Shown: piece after piece, positions 17,091 through 26,608 of the stretch
How the letters are laid out: every line of letters starts with the position of its first letter
Numbering within the stretch: the first letter of the stretch is position 1
Assembly: GCF_000147335.1 (NCBI RefSeq)
Contig: NC_014501.1
Span: forward strand, 5,944,501 to 6,008,500
Direction: 5' to 3'
DNA: 64,000 bases
Source of the DNA: Gloeothece verrucosa PCC 7822
GTDB lineage: Bacteria; Cyanobacteriota; Cyanobacteriia; Cyanobacteriales; Microcystaceae
Notes under the pieces: model-generated
The model's input: the letters and a program-made list of their open reading frames with translations, nothing else
What the model was told of the DNA's origin: nothing
Database searches by the model: none
Translations under genes and position numbers: made by a program

Positions 17091-19379
17091 ATGGACAGTT
17101 CTCAAGTGTTCGTTTTCCGTCGAAAGGTGTCCCAACAGACGCTCTCAGCACTCTGTCGTCTTTTAGAACAGATATCTGCCCACATCGGACAGGAAGCTAT
17201 TCTATTAACACAGGAGACACTATTTCCCGAACAGCAGAGAGGTAAAAATCCTTGGGGAACGGAATGTTTACAACTGCTCATTGCCCCACAAATGAGTATT
17301 CTTTTGCTAGGGAATTTTTCTGTGCCAGATTCATTGTATCAAATCAGTTTAACTTGGGATAGTCAAACAATTCAGGATTTGTTAACTCAACTGACTCCTT
17401 CAGTTACTTTACCCCAGGAGTTAGAACAGTATTTAACTCAATCCCAGTTAAGTCCGGTTGTAGGAGCTATTAAAGAGTTTAATCTCTTTTTCTCGAATCT
17501 GTTAGAAATTTTCTGGAGTGAGGGGAATGAAACCCCACAGATGAAGTGTATTCATGCTTCTGTCTGTCAACCCATAGAAGAAGCTTTGCGGCAACAAGTA
17601 GAACAAGAACGGTTGCTTAATCAAGTAATCACTCAAATTCGTCACAGTTTAGAACTCCCTGTCGTGTTAGAAACGGCAGTGACAGAAGTGAGAAATTTCC
17701 TGCAAGTTGATCGCTTATTAATCTATCAGTTTAGTTCACATCCTTCTGAAACTGAAACTAAACAGACTTTTCCCAACGGATGGGGAAAAATCACTTATGA
17801 AGCTAGGGCTTCTCAACTTGTCCCCTCTCTGTTAAATATGATTCCTGAAGATGATTGTTTTTCTTATCTTCCTCAGTATCAAGATAAATACCGTCGCGGC
17901 ACAGTGGTAGCTGTTGAAAATGTAGAAACTCAATATTCCTCCTCTTTTTGCTTGACCGAATTTTTAAGACATAATCAAGTGCTTTCACTTTTGATAGCCC
18001 CGATTATTGTAGAAGATCAATTGTGGGGTTTGATTATTGCTCATCAATGTTTTAAAAAACGCCAATGGTTAGAAACCGAAAAAGAGTTTCTCGGACATAT
18101 CGGCGAACATTTAGCAATTGCCATTCAACAAGCACTCTTATATAAGCAAGTCCAAGAGCAGAAGCAATTTTTTGAAAAACGGGTATTTGAATGTACTGAA
18201 GAACTGCGGAGTAGTATCGCGGTTGCTCAATCAGCCCATTTATCTAAAAGTGAATTTTTGTCCAATATTAGCCATGAATTACTCACTCCTTTAACTTGCG
18301 TCATCGGCTTAGCTGGAACTTTGCTTCATTGGTCAGGTGAACAGTCTTCGCTTTCGCCAGAAAAACAGCGCAAATACATTGAAAGTATCCAAAAAAATGG
18401 CAAAAAATTGATGGATTTAATCAATGATATTTTAGATTATTCTAGTATTACTTCAGGAGATTATCAGTTAAATATTCATGAATTTTCCCTTTATTCAGTG
18501 GTGAATTCTGTCCTGAGAGATTTTGCCTCAGAAGCTCAGAAAAAGTCCATTGATTTAATTTTAGATTTTCAAGTCCAAAAAGAAGAAAATGATTTTTATG
18601 CCGACCGAGAAAGAATTAAACAAATTCTCAGTCATTTAATCAGCAATGCCATTAAATTTACGCCAGATCAAGGTAAAGTTACTTTAAGAATATGGCGAGA
18701 AAAAAGTCAAGTATTCTTTCAAGTAGAAGATACAGGCATCGGAATTTCCCAAGAACAATTACCGTTATTGTTTGAAAAATTTCAACAGCTAGAAAAAGCT
18801 AGACAAAGGACTCATGGCGGCACGGGTTTAGGATTAGCTTTAACCAAACAATTAGTTGAACTTCATCGCGGAACAATTGAAGTTGAATCTACCCCAGAAC
18901 AAGGCTCTTTATTTACCGTTCGTATTCCCAACAATATTAATTTAAAAAACAAAAAATTATTAACTAACGAAACGAATAATGTTAATAAATCGGCGCAAAA
19001 TAAAACCATAATCTTGATCTCAAAAGATGAAGAAGCCGCTACCTTGATTTGTGAATTACTAACCGTTAAAAATTATCAAGTTATTTGGCTATTAGATAGT
19101 TATCCTAGTATTAGACAAATCGAAATTTTACAACCTTTAATAGTCATTATTGACCAAGAAATTATTCAGAGTCAGGAAATCGGAAAAGCCCTTAAACACT
19201 ATCCTAAAACCAGTTTTGTTAAAGTGTTAGTTTTGAGAACTTCTTTGCAAAATATCAGTTGGAAATCTTTAGTTAAAAACGGCATTGATGATTATTTAAT
19301 TAAACCGATTGAACCGACAATTTTACTCAGAAAAATTAGTTTTTTAGGGTCTTTAGCCATTCATAAAGATAAAGCTTAG
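17091..19379 (+). CDS. CikA-like GAF sensor histidine kinase with receiver domain
   Basis: A 762-residue hybrid kinase with no membrane segment. Domains in order: N-terminal sensory region (1-170), GAF of phytochrome/cyanobacteriochrome type (about 180-350, ending LIIAHQCFKKRQW), HisKA with His395 in SNISHELLTP, HATPase with EDTGIG and GGTGLGLAL, and a C-terminal receiver (about 640-762). The size and order match the circadian input kinase CikA. The GAF keeps a Cys (Cys287, SSSFCLTEFL) where bilin is attached in cyanobacteriochromes, with Leu in place of the usual His. The receiver shows an acidic pair, a possible phosphoacceptor Asp (IIDQEI) and Lys (LIKP), so it may not be a pure pseudo-receiver. 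Orthology to CikA is inferred from architecture. Confidence 0.75.
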   Translation: MDSSQVFVFRRKVSQQTLSALCRLLEQISAHIGQEAILLTQETLFPEQQRGKNPWGTECLQLLIAPQMSILLLGNFSVPDSLYQISLTWDSQTIQDLLTQLTPSVTLPQELEQYLTQSQLSPVVGAIKEFNLFFSNLLEIFWSEGNETPQMKCIHASVCQPIEEALRQQVEQERLLNQVITQIRHSLELPVVLETAVTEVRNFLQVDRLLIYQFSSHPSETETKQTFPNGWGKITYEARASQLVPSLLNMIPEDDCFSYLPQYQDKYRRGTVVAVENVETQYSSSFCLTEFLRHNQVLSLLIAPIIVEDQLWGLIIAHQCFKKRQWLETEKEFLGHIGEHLAIAIQQALLYKQVQEQKQFFEKRVFECTEELRSSIAVAQSAHLSKSEFLSNISHELLTPLTCVIGLAGTLLHWSGEQSSLSPEKQRKYIESIQKNGKKLMDLINDILDYSSITSGDYQLNIHEFSLYSVVNSVLRDFASEAQKKSIDLILDFQVQKEENDFYADRERIKQILSHLISNAIKFTPDQGKVTLRIWREKSQVFFQVEDTGIGISQEQLPLLFEKFQQLEKARQRTHGGTGLGLALTKQLVELHRGTIEVESTPEQGSLFTVRIPNNINLKNKKLLTNETNNVNKSAQNKTIILISKDEEAATLICELLTVKNYQVIWLLDSYPSIRQIEILQPLIVIIDQEIIQSQEIGKALKHYPKTSFVKVLVLRTSLQNISWKSLVKNGIDDYLIKPIEPTILLRKISFLGSLAIHKDKA

Positions 19380-19403
19380 TTATTAGTCATTAGTCAGAAC
19401 GTC

Positions 19404-19446
19404 TTTTTCCCCTTTCCCCTTTCCCCTTTCCCCTTTCCCCTTTCCC
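19404..19446. repeat. Short tandem repeat TTTCCCC
   Basis: About six tandem copies of the heptamer TTTCCCC between the sensor kinase and nanE. It ends a few bases before the nanE start and so occupies the 5' leader region; copy-number change could alter spacing. Such heptamer STRRs are common in cyanobacterial spacers. Confidence 0.85.
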
Positions 19447-19458
19447 GAGGTTATAGTC

Positions 19459-20145
19459 ATGAAACTCGAAGCGATTAAATCCAGTTTAATTGTATCCTGT
19501 CAAGCTCCCTCAGACTCTCCCCTACATGATGAAAAAATTATAGCCGCAATGGCTGTGGCTTGCGTACAACGGGGAGCCGCCGGAGTCAGAATTGATACCC
19601 CTGCTCATGTTAGAGAAGTTCGGCACAACCTTTCAAAAGTTCCCATCATCGGGCTATGGAAACGACAATTTACTGGCTATGAAGTCTATATTACCCCTCG
19701 CTTTGAAGATGCTTTATCCATTGCACAAGCAGGAGCAGATATTATTGCTATTGATGCCACTACTAGAACCCGTCCTTATGGAGAAACCCTCAAGGAATTA
19801 GTAAAACGCATCAAAGGAGAATTAGGTCTATTAGTCATGGGAGATGTAGATAGTTTGGAAAATGCCGTAGTGGCGGCTGATGCCGGAGTCGATCTCGTCG
19901 GAACTACCCTTTATGGTTATACTCAAGAAACGAAACATTTATCACCCCCAGGCTTTTCTCTATTAAAAGAAATCGTAGAAAAACTCGATATTCCTGCCAT
20001 TTGTGAAGGGGGAATTAATACCCCAGATCAAGCTAAAATGGCCTTAGAATTAGGGGCTTATGCAGTGGTGGTAGGAGCGGCTATTACCGGCATAGACCTT
20101 AAAGTACAGGCTTTTCAAACAGCCTTGGAAAAATTTGTTTCTTAA
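19459..20145 (+). CDS. nanE: Putative N-acetylmannosamine-6-phosphate 2-epimerase
   Basis: A 228-residue TIM-barrel protein of the NanE family, which interconverts ManNAc-6-P and GlcNAc-6-P. Visible blocks: LIVSCQAPSDSPLH at the first strand, AVACVQRGAAGVRID, IIGLWKRQF, AGADIIAIDATTRTRP, and ICEGGINTPDQAKMALELGA with the phosphate-binding GGI and the following VVVGAAITG. Length is typical. No other sialic-acid genes (nanA, nanK, transporter) lie nearby, so in this organism it may serve amino-sugar recycling. Confidence 0.88.
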   Translation: MKLEAIKSSLIVSCQAPSDSPLHDEKIIAAMAVACVQRGAAGVRIDTPAHVREVRHNLSKVPIIGLWKRQFTGYEVYITPRFEDALSIAQAGADIIAIDATTRTRPYGETLKELVKRIKGELGLLVMGDVDSLENAVVAADAGVDLVGTTLYGYTQETKHLSPPGFSLLKEIVEKLDIPAICEGGINTPDQAKMALELGAYAVVVGAAITGIDLKVQAFQTALEKFVS

Positions 20146-20212
20146 GATAGTGGTAGAGCGGCTTGTAATAAGCTTTGATAGCAAAGATAAATAAGCAAAT
20201 AAAAAAAATTCC

Positions 20213-21223
20213 ATGCTGGCAAGGATTATCGTGATAGGCGCTTCTGCTGGAGGCGTTGAAGCATTAAGGGAACTGGTGTCGCACTTACCATCAGACTTAC
20301 CGGCGGCGGTTTTCGTTGTGCTTCATATTTCGCCTAACAATGGCAGCGTTCTACCAAGCATCCTCAGCCGCGCTGGGTCTTTAAAAGCGATTCATCCCCA
20401 ACCCGGAGAAGTCATTGCACCGGGGCGCATTTATGTTGCGCCTCCCAATCATCATTTAATCGTCAAATCTGGCATTATTGAACTCAGTAATGGACCAAAA
20501 GAAAATAATCATCGTCCTGCTATCGATGTGCTGTTTCGTACCGCCGCACGCGCTTATGACTCTTTAGTCATCGGGGTGGTATTAAGTGGACTTCTCGACG
20601 ATGGAACCGCAGGGTTATTAGCTATTAAGCAGCGAGGGGGAATTGCTATAGTTCAAGACCCTCATGAAGCCCTCTATTCAGCTATGCCGCGTAGTGCTAT
20701 AGAGAATGTAGAGGTAGATTATATTCTACCTGTATCGGAAATTGCTGCCACCTTAAAACAACTGGTGAATGAACCCGTAGAAAGAAGACAAGAAACTCCC
20801 CTGTCTAGTGATCTCGAAATGGAATCTGATATGGCCGAATTAGAACCAGCCGCAATGCAAAATGACGAACGACCCGGAACGCCATCCGCTTTTGCTTGTC
20901 CTGATTGTGGTGGGGTTTTATGGGAATTAAATGACAGCAATTTGATCCGATTTCGCTGCCGCACAGGTCACGCTTTTTCGGTAGAGAGTTTATTGGCGCA
21001 GCAGTCGGAGGCGCTGGAGGAGGCTTTGTGGACAGCTTTGAGGGCTTTAGAAGAGACGGCAGCCCTTAGAGAACGGATGTTTCAACGGGCGAGTCAATCC
21101 GGTCATCGTGGCATAGCTGAGATCTATAAAGAACAGGCACACACAGCCAAGCAACAGGCACTCATCATCCGACAAGCGCTTTTGAATGGTCTTAACGGCA
21201 AAGATCAGTCAGCCGAAGCCTAA
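20213..21223 (+). CDS. cheB: Stand-alone CheB-type protein-glutamate methylesterase
   Basis: A 336-residue protein with only the CheB effector domain (residues 4-185) and no N-terminal receiver. The catalytic triad is visible: Ser11 in GASAGG, His in VVLHISP (about 43), Asp in SGLLDDGTAG. After a linker, a zinc-ribbon-like FACPDCGG ... FRCRTGHAF segment (about 225-265) and a C-terminal helical region follow. CheB proteins of this kind occur away from chemotaxis operons; the substrate here is unknown and no cheR or receptor lies nearby. Confidence 0.85.
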   Translation: MLARIIVIGASAGGVEALRELVSHLPSDLPAAVFVVLHISPNNGSVLPSILSRAGSLKAIHPQPGEVIAPGRIYVAPPNHHLIVKSGIIELSNGPKENNHRPAIDVLFRTAARAYDSLVIGVVLSGLLDDGTAGLLAIKQRGGIAIVQDPHEALYSAMPRSAIENVEVDYILPVSEIAATLKQLVNEPVERRQETPLSSDLEMESDMAELEPAAMQNDERPGTPSAFACPDCGGVLWELNDSNLIRFRCRTGHAFSVESLLAQQSEALEEALWTALRALEETAALRERMFQRASQSGHRGIAEIYKEQAHTAKQQALIIRQALLNGLNGKDQSAEA

Positions 21224-21251
21224 TTGAGGGAAAAGGTTCAAAAAAAAGGCA

Positions 21252-21296
21252 TGAACTCATTCAAGAAAATTGCTTAAGCTGAGTTCTTCGGTTTTA
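21252..21296 (+). terminator. Possible terminator after cheB
   Basis: Inverted repeat GAACTCA (21253) / TGAGTTC (21280) followed by TTCGGTTTT, 30 bases beyond the cheB stop and before the convergent ppa gene. The stem is short and the loop long, so the call is tentative. Confidence 0.35.
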
Positions 21297-21348
21297 TATT
21301 TACCTTTACCTTTTTCTTTTTCCTCTTCCCGCAATTAAAGAGAGGGTA

Positions 21349-21861
21349 TTACTTTTGTCCTGCTTTAATACACTTTTCTACTAAAGCGCTGACAGCTTCT
21401 ACATCTTGCCAACCCAAAATTTCCGTGACTTTCTTTTCTAAGTTTTTGTAAGTTTTGAAAAACTCGGCAATCTCATTTAAACGATGGGGAGCAATATCTT
21501 TTAAAGACTTTACCTCAGCATAACGAGGGTCTTTAACCGGCACACAGAGTAATTTTTCATCTCGATCTCCTCCATCGATCATTTCCAGCATTCCAATCGG
21601 TCTTGCGGCAATTACACAACCCGGAAAAGTTGGTTGATCCATAATCACCATTCCGTCTAAAGGATCGCCATCATCAGCGAGAGTATTGGGAATAAAACCA
21701 TAATCAAAAGGATATTGCACCGAGGCATAAAGCACCCGATCTAAGGCAAAAGCATTTAAATCTTTATCAAACTCATATTTATTTTTACTCCCTGCGGGAA
21801 TTTCAATCAACACGTTAAGGATACCCGGTTTAGGTTGAGCAGGAATAAGCGATAAATCCAC
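21349..21861 (-). CDS. ppa: Inorganic pyrophosphatase (family I)
   Basis: Soluble Mg2+-dependent enzyme that splits pyrophosphate and drives biosynthetic reactions. About 170 residues, with the family blocks IEIPAGSKNKYEFDK, YPFDYGFIPNTLADDGDPLD (metal-binding Asp cluster) and VPVKDPRY. The start is taken as the GTG at 21861 (protein MDLSLIPAQPKPG), because GGAG lies seven bases upstream and this matches the usual cyanobacterial start; another GTG two codons earlier is possible. Confidence 0.93.
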   Translation of the reverse strand: MDLSLIPAQPKPGILNVLIEIPAGSKNKYEFDKDLNAFALDRVLYASVQYPFDYGFIPNTLADDGDPLDGMVIMDQPTFPGCVIAARPIGMLEMIDGGDRDEKLLCVPVKDPRYAEVKSLKDIAPHRLNEIAEFFKTYKNLEKKVTEILGWQDVEAVSALVEKCIKAGQK

Positions 21862-22021
21862 AAACACTCTCCGAAAATAAAAAGTTTTAATTGACTTCTT
21901 GACTGATGAGAACTATCAGCCTACCTCAAGCAATTTTACACAGAATTGGGCGCGACTCGATCTTTTAAATTTAAATTAATCAAGACAGGACAAACGCTGC
22001 CTGTCTTTAGTGATGATGAAC

Positions 22022-23800
22022 TTAGAATTCACGAGGAATAATTGCCGCCACTCCTGTAGTGGAAAATTCGCGAATCGCATTAAGCGCAACATTAAACAAT
22101 TTTTGCGGCTGCAAATCATCTTGAACTAAAGCCCAGATCCTTTGTACTTCTTCAGTATGAACCCGGTCATCTTCGGTTACAGCTAGTAACAATTGATTTC
22201 GCAGATAACGCCCTTCGTCAGATAAAAGATAGGTTATTCCTAGTCTAGCAGTGGGTAATATATCAAAATTTCCATCACTACGGGCAATCTGAATCATATT
22301 TTCTAAGCGTTGCCACTGGAATTTTCCATTTTTAAATAAGACATCGAGTAACCTACGCCGCAGTTGGGGAGATTCACCGGTTAATAAGCGCCGCGCTACA
22401 TAGGGATAACCCACTTGCACGATTTTGAAATTGGGGTCTAAACTGAGGGCTAATCCTTCTTGAGTAATCAAAGAGCGAATAATTAAGGCAAATTTGGCCG
22501 GCACTCGGAAAGGATATTCATACATCAACTCAGAAAAATCATCGGTGATGGTTTTGAAGTTGAAGTCTCCTACACTTTGCCCGATGGCATTGCCTAAAAC
22601 TCTTTCTAGAGCGGGTATAATCGGTCTAATATCGGTATCTGCGGTTAAAAAGCCCAGTTTAACAAAATCTTCTGCTAAGGCTTGGTAATCTCGATTGATC
22701 AGTTGCACCACTGATGAGGCGATCGTTTCTTTCGTCTCTTCTTCTAACTGATCCATCATGCCAAAATCGATAAAGGCCATGCGACCATCGAGGGTGGCAA
22801 ATAAGTTACCCGGATGAGGGTCAGCATGGAAAAAGCCATGTTCTAGCAGTTGTTTTAACCCGGAGGTTACGCCTATTTTAATAATCTCATTTGGGTCTAT
22901 TCCTGCGGCTTTAATCTTATCTGTATCGGTCAGTTTGTAACCCTCAATCCATTCTAGGGTTAACACTCTATTACCACTGTAGCGCCAGTAAATTTTAGGC
23001 ACTTTTACTTCTGGATCGTTGGCAAAGTTAGCCGCAAATTTTTCGGCGTTACGTCCTTCGTTGACATAATCGATTTCTTCAAATAACTTGATGCCAAATT
23101 CATCAATAATGAGGGTTAAATCATGCCCTAAATTTAACGGTAACCATCGCCCAAACCATTTCGCCGCACAGCGCAACAGATGAAGGTCTAAGGTTAGCAC
23201 GGGTCGTAAATTGGGGCGTTGTACTTTAACCGCTACTTCTTCTCCACTGGGTAAAATGGCTCGATAGACTTGCCCTAAACTTGCTGCGGCTATTGGGTTA
23301 GGAGAAATTTCTCGATAAGTTTCGGCTACTGTTCTTCCTAAATCTTGTTTGATTATCGCGAAAGCTATGTCATTATCGAAGGGCGGTAATTGGTCTTGTA
23401 GCTTGATTAATTCCTCGAGAAAGTCCTTGCGGATTAAATCAGGTCTGGTAGAGAGTGCTTGACCAACTTTAATAAAGGTCGGCCCGAGACGAGTTAGGGT
23501 CGTTCGGATCTCGCTGGCCCGTTTATATTTGTTTCGTTCTACTTGCCCAGTCCACTGATCCCACTTTAAATGGAATAGAAATATTCCAAAGAACCAAATA
23601 ATGCTGATTGTACGCCAAATAAATAACCAGGGGCGACTGCGGTAGTAGCGGGCGATCGCCTCGGGGTCATAACTTTTTAGTTCTTTGGGAGTGCGCCCTG
23701 GGTCTAAGAAAACTTTCTGATGCCGACTCACAAGCTGATCTTTTGCCTCTTTACTCAAAGGGTCTTTCTCTACTGTTAACTCTAGTATATAAAAATACAA
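22022..23800 (-). CDS. ABC1/AarF/UbiB-family atypical kinase
   Basis: A member of the ABC1 (ADCK/UbiB) kinase-like family, linked to isoprenoid-quinone and tocopherol metabolism in cyanobacteria and plastids. Visible blocks: the KxGQ motif in PTFIKVGQALSTRPD, the A-rich loop AAASLGQVYRA, VAVKVQRP with the conserved Lys, HADPHPGNLF catalytic loop, and IDFGMMDQL (metal-binding DFG). A hydrophobic stretch lies near residue 60-75 and others at the C-terminus. The start is uncertain: no ATG exists, TTG at 23800 is maximal and GTG at 23731 would begin just before the conserved YDPEAIARYYR block. Confidence 0.88.
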   Translation of the reverse strand: MYFYILELTVEKDPLSKEAKDQLVSRHQKVFLDPGRTPKELKSYDPEAIARYYRSRPWLFIWRTISIIWFFGIFLFHLKWDQWTGQVERNKYKRASEIRTTLTRLGPTFIKVGQALSTRPDLIRKDFLEELIKLQDQLPPFDNDIAFAIIKQDLGRTVAETYREISPNPIAAASLGQVYRAILPSGEEVAVKVQRPNLRPVLTLDLHLLRCAAKWFGRWLPLNLGHDLTLIIDEFGIKLFEEIDYVNEGRNAEKFAANFANDPEVKVPKIYWRYSGNRVLTLEWIEGYKLTDTDKIKAAGIDPNEIIKIGVTSGLKQLLEHGFFHADPHPGNLFATLDGRMAFIDFGMMDQLEEETKETIASSVVQLINRDYQALAEDFVKLGFLTADTDIRPIIPALERVLGNAIGQSVGDFNFKTITDDFSELMYEYPFRVPAKFALIIRSLITQEGLALSLDPNFKIVQVGYPYVARRLLTGESPQLRRRLLDVLFKNGKFQWQRLENMIQIARSDGNFDILPTARLGITYLLSDEGRYLRNQLLLAVTEDDRVHTEEVQRIWALVQDDLQPQKLFNVALNAIREFSTTGVAAIIPREF

Positions 23801-23853
23801 ATAACTTAACTTAATTATTTTTTCTATCGTTACTATAGATTTTTTTCTATTTA

Positions 23854-24633
23854 TTAGTCTCTAATGACTTGATGGAGGTCGTTTGGCGCGATATTAGAAT
23901 GAAGAATTTTGCCATCTCGAAACCAAATGATTCGTTGTGAGTGACTGGCGACATCGGCCTCATGAGTAACGATGACCACAGTAATACCATTAGCATTGAG
24001 TTCTGCAAAAATATCCATGACTTCGGCGGTGGTACGAGAGTCAAGGGCACCGGTAGGTTCATCAGCTAAAATAAGAATCGGTTGATTAACGATAGCGCGG
24101 GCGATGGCGACTCGTTGTTGTTGTCCGCCGGAGAGTTGGTTAGGTTTGTTATACATTCGGTTTTCTAACCCCACTCGGGTTAAAGCGGCTACAGCGCGAT
24201 CACGTCTAACAGAAGGGGGAACACCAGCATAGACCATCGGTAGCATGACATTTTCTAAAGCATTCATCTGAGGTAAGAGATGAAACTGTTGAAAGACAAA
24301 GCCTATTTTTCGGTTACGAATGATGGCTAGAGTGGCATCGGGTAATCTAGAAACATCCAGGTTATCCAGATAATAGCGTCCTGATGTGGGGCGGTCTAAA
24401 CAACCGATAATATTCATGGCGGTAGACTTTCCGGAACCGGAGGCTCCCATAATGGCACAGTATTCTCCTTGTACCACTGTCAAATTTACTCCACCCAGAG
24501 CATTAACGGCGGTTTCTCCTTTGCCATACACTTTAGAGATGTCTTCGAGACGGATAATGATGGGTTGATAGGCAATGGGGTTATCCTGGGACGGTAGATG
24601 ATCGGATGTTGGGATATAAGGATTAATGGTCAT
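23854..24633 (-). CDS. ABC transporter ATP-binding protein, MacB/LolD type
   Basis: An ATPase subunit of about 259 residues with Walker A GASGSGKST, Q-loop FQQFHLLP, signature LSGGQQQR, Walker B ILILADEPTGALD and the H-loop VTHEAD. The LALSGG-type context and the ALGGVNLTV start are those of the MacB/LolD/FtsE group that powers lipoprotein or peptide export. The start is the ATG at 24633 (MTINPYIPTSD); upstream codons in frame are repeat-rich and unlikely to be translated. No permease gene is adjacent. Confidence 0.88.
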   Translation of the reverse strand: MTINPYIPTSDHLPSQDNPIAYQPIIIRLEDISKVYGKGETAVNALGGVNLTVVQGEYCAIMGASGSGKSTAMNIIGCLDRPTSGRYYLDNLDVSRLPDATLAIIRNRKIGFVFQQFHLLPQMNALENVMLPMVYAGVPPSVRRDRAVAALTRVGLENRMYNKPNQLSGGQQQRVAIARAIVNQPILILADEPTGALDSRTTAEVMDIFAELNANGITVVIVTHEADVASHSQRIIWFRDGKILHSNIAPNDLHQVIRD

Positions 24634-24669
24634 AAGTACCTGGACAAAATTAAAGTTAACTGCGAGTTT

Positions 24670-24700
24670 GGGGAATGGGCAATGGGGAATGGGCAATGGA
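24670..24700. repeat. AATGGGC/AATGGGG short tandem repeat
   Basis: About four tandem units (GGGAATGGGCAATGG and again) just upstream of the ABC ATPase start on its 5' side. A low-complexity spacer repeat similar in kind to the one before nanE. Confidence 0.6.
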
Positions 24701-24850
24701 GAAGGGTTGTAGGCGTTTTACAATTCTTGACACAGTGGACTTTATTTATGTCCGACTACTTAGACAAGTGAGCTTGTTGCACCTCTTTATTGTATGCTCT
24801 GAATTGGCTTGTCTGGCCAATTAGGTTTGAGCGACCCAGGTACAAAGGTA

Positions 24851-26608
24851 ATGAGACAACAATTAGCTATCATAGCTTTCACAGGCGTAATTTTTTTGGG
24901 AAACCCGGGAGTCATGCTTATGGCTGAGGCGCAACAGCCGCTTTTAGTGGTGTATCCTCCTCCCAATTATCAAACCAGTGCCAGCCAAATTTTTTTCATT
25001 GGGACTGCCGCACCCGAAGGACAAGTTTTTATTAATAATCAGCCGATTCAACGCAGTCAAGCCGGACATTTTGCCCCTAGTTTTCCTTTACAAGTGGGAG
25101 AAAATCTTTTTACGGTTCGCTACAAGAATCAAAAAATTAACCTGAAAGTTAAGCGAGTTTCTCAGGAAATTCAACCCCCCACAGGCGCGGGTTTTGCGGC
25201 TAATTCTCTAATGCCTTCAGAAGACCTGGTTAGGCTTCCAGATGAGTTAATTTGTTTTGAAGCCATTGCTACCCCGGGTGCAACGGTTTCGGTGAATTTA
25301 GGGCGGCAAACTATCCCGTTATTGCCTCAACCCCAAACCGTCAAACTGCCGGAAAATTCTGCTGTTTTAACTGCCACTAATCAGCCGCTTACTGTATCAA
25401 CATTAGGAAAATATCAGGGATGTGCTAAAGTGTCAGAAACCGGCAATTTAGGCTATCCTCTCTTTAAAGTTAATCTCAATAATCAGACCATTAGTCAGCC
25501 AGGAAAAGGGCAAATTATCATTCTTGCTCCTAATCAATTTGAAGTGATAGAAGTTACCGCTAATTCAGGAGTCACTCGCACCGGACCGGGAACCAATTAT
25601 TCCCGTTTAACCCCTTTACCGAAAGGAACTAGGGCAACTGTCACTGGTAAGCAAGGAGACTGGTTACGTTTAGATTATGGGGCATGGATTTTAAAAGCTG
25701 AAACACAAGTTTTATCAAATGCTGTTCCTCCCCAGTCGATGATTCGCAGTATTAATTCGCGGACTTTTTCAGGCGCTACAGAAATAGTTTTTCCCTTACA
25801 GACTCCTATTCCCATTTCAGTTAAACAAGAAGATGATAAATTTATTTTAACGCTTTATCATACAACGGCTCAAACCGATACAATTTTTATTGATAATGAC
25901 CCGCTCATTAAACGGGTTGATTGGCAACAAGTGAGTCCGGATAAAATTGAATACACTTTTTTGTTAAAATCTCCTCAACAATGGGGCTATGATTTACGTT
26001 ATGAAGGAACAAATTTAATTTTAACTTTACGACATCCCCCGAAATTATCTCGAGGGAGTTTAGAGGGAGTGACAATTCTGCTTGATGCCGGTCATGGAGG
26101 ACAGGAAAGCGGCGCTACTGGCCCTACAGGATACCAGGAAAAAGAAGTTAATTTAAGGGTTACTAAACTCTTAGAACAGCAATTAAAGCAACGAGGAGCG
26201 AAGGTTTATCTAACTCGAGAAACTGATCAAGATGTCTCTCTAAATGAGCGAGTTGCCCAGATTAATCAACTTAAACCGACGCTATCTATTTCTATTCATT
26301 ATAATGCTTTACCCGATGAAGGAGATGCTGTCAATACTGCGGGAGTTGGGGTATTTTGGTATCATCCCCAAGCTCATGATTTATCAGTTTTTCTGCATGA
26401 CTATTTGGTCAATCAATTACATCGTCCTTCTTATGGGGTTTTTTGGAATAATTTGGCTTTGACTCGTCCTTCTGCTGCGCCCTCTATTTTATTAGAATTA
26501 GGCTTTTTAATTAATCCTAATGAGTTTGAATGGATTAGCAATGCTCAAGAACAAGAAAAATTAGCTAAAACTTTAGCTGAAGGGATTGCGGCGTGGTTAC
26601 AACATTGA
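24851..26608 (+). CDS. N-acetylmuramoyl-L-alanine amidase with SH3-like domain
   Basis: A periplasmic cell-wall hydrolase of about 585 residues that cuts the bond between muramic acid and the stem peptide. The ATG at 24851 gives a signal peptide (MRQQLAIIAFTGVIFL ... AEA). Then come Ig/AMIN-like regions, a bacterial SH3 segment (GVTRTGPGTNYSRLTPL) near the middle, and a C-terminal Amidase_3 domain from about residue 405: ILLDAGHGGQESGA (zinc His), the E of YQEKEVNL, SISIHYNALP (zinc His) and SILLELGFLINP (catalytic Glu). The stop codon touches the right end of a tnpB transposon. Confidence 0.9.
   Translation: MRQQLAIIAFTGVIFLGNPGVMLMAEAQQPLLVVYPPPNYQTSASQIFFIGTAAPEGQVFINNQPIQRSQAGHFAPSFPLQVGENLFTVRYKNQKINLKVKRVSQEIQPPTGAGFAANSLMPSEDLVRLPDELICFEAIATPGATVSVNLGRQTIPLLPQPQTVKLPENSAVLTATNQPLTVSTLGKYQGCAKVSETGNLGYPLFKVNLNNQTISQPGKGQIIILAPNQFEVIEVTANSGVTRTGPGTNYSRLTPLPKGTRATVTGKQGDWLRLDYGAWILKAETQVLSNAVPPQSMIRSINSRTFSGATEIVFPLQTPIPISVKQEDDKFILTLYHTTAQTDTIFIDNDPLIKRVDWQQVSPDKIEYTFLLKSPQQWGYDLRYEGTNLILTLRHPPKLSRGSLEGVTILLDAGHGGQESGATGPTGYQEKEVNLRVTKLLEQQLKQRGAKVYLTRETDQDVSLNERVAQINQLKPTLSISIHYNALPDEGDAVNTAGVGVFWYHPQAHDLSVFLHDYLVNQLHRPSYGVFWNNLALTRPSAAPSILLELGFLINPNEFEWISNAQEQEKLAKTLAEGIAAWLQH

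Noticed and set aside
23854..24633. ABC ATPase and ABC1 kinase as one functional operon
   Set aside because: The shared name ABC1 is a coincidence; the kinase is not a transporter subunit, and a start for the kinase lies near the ATPase stop only because both genes are on the same strand.
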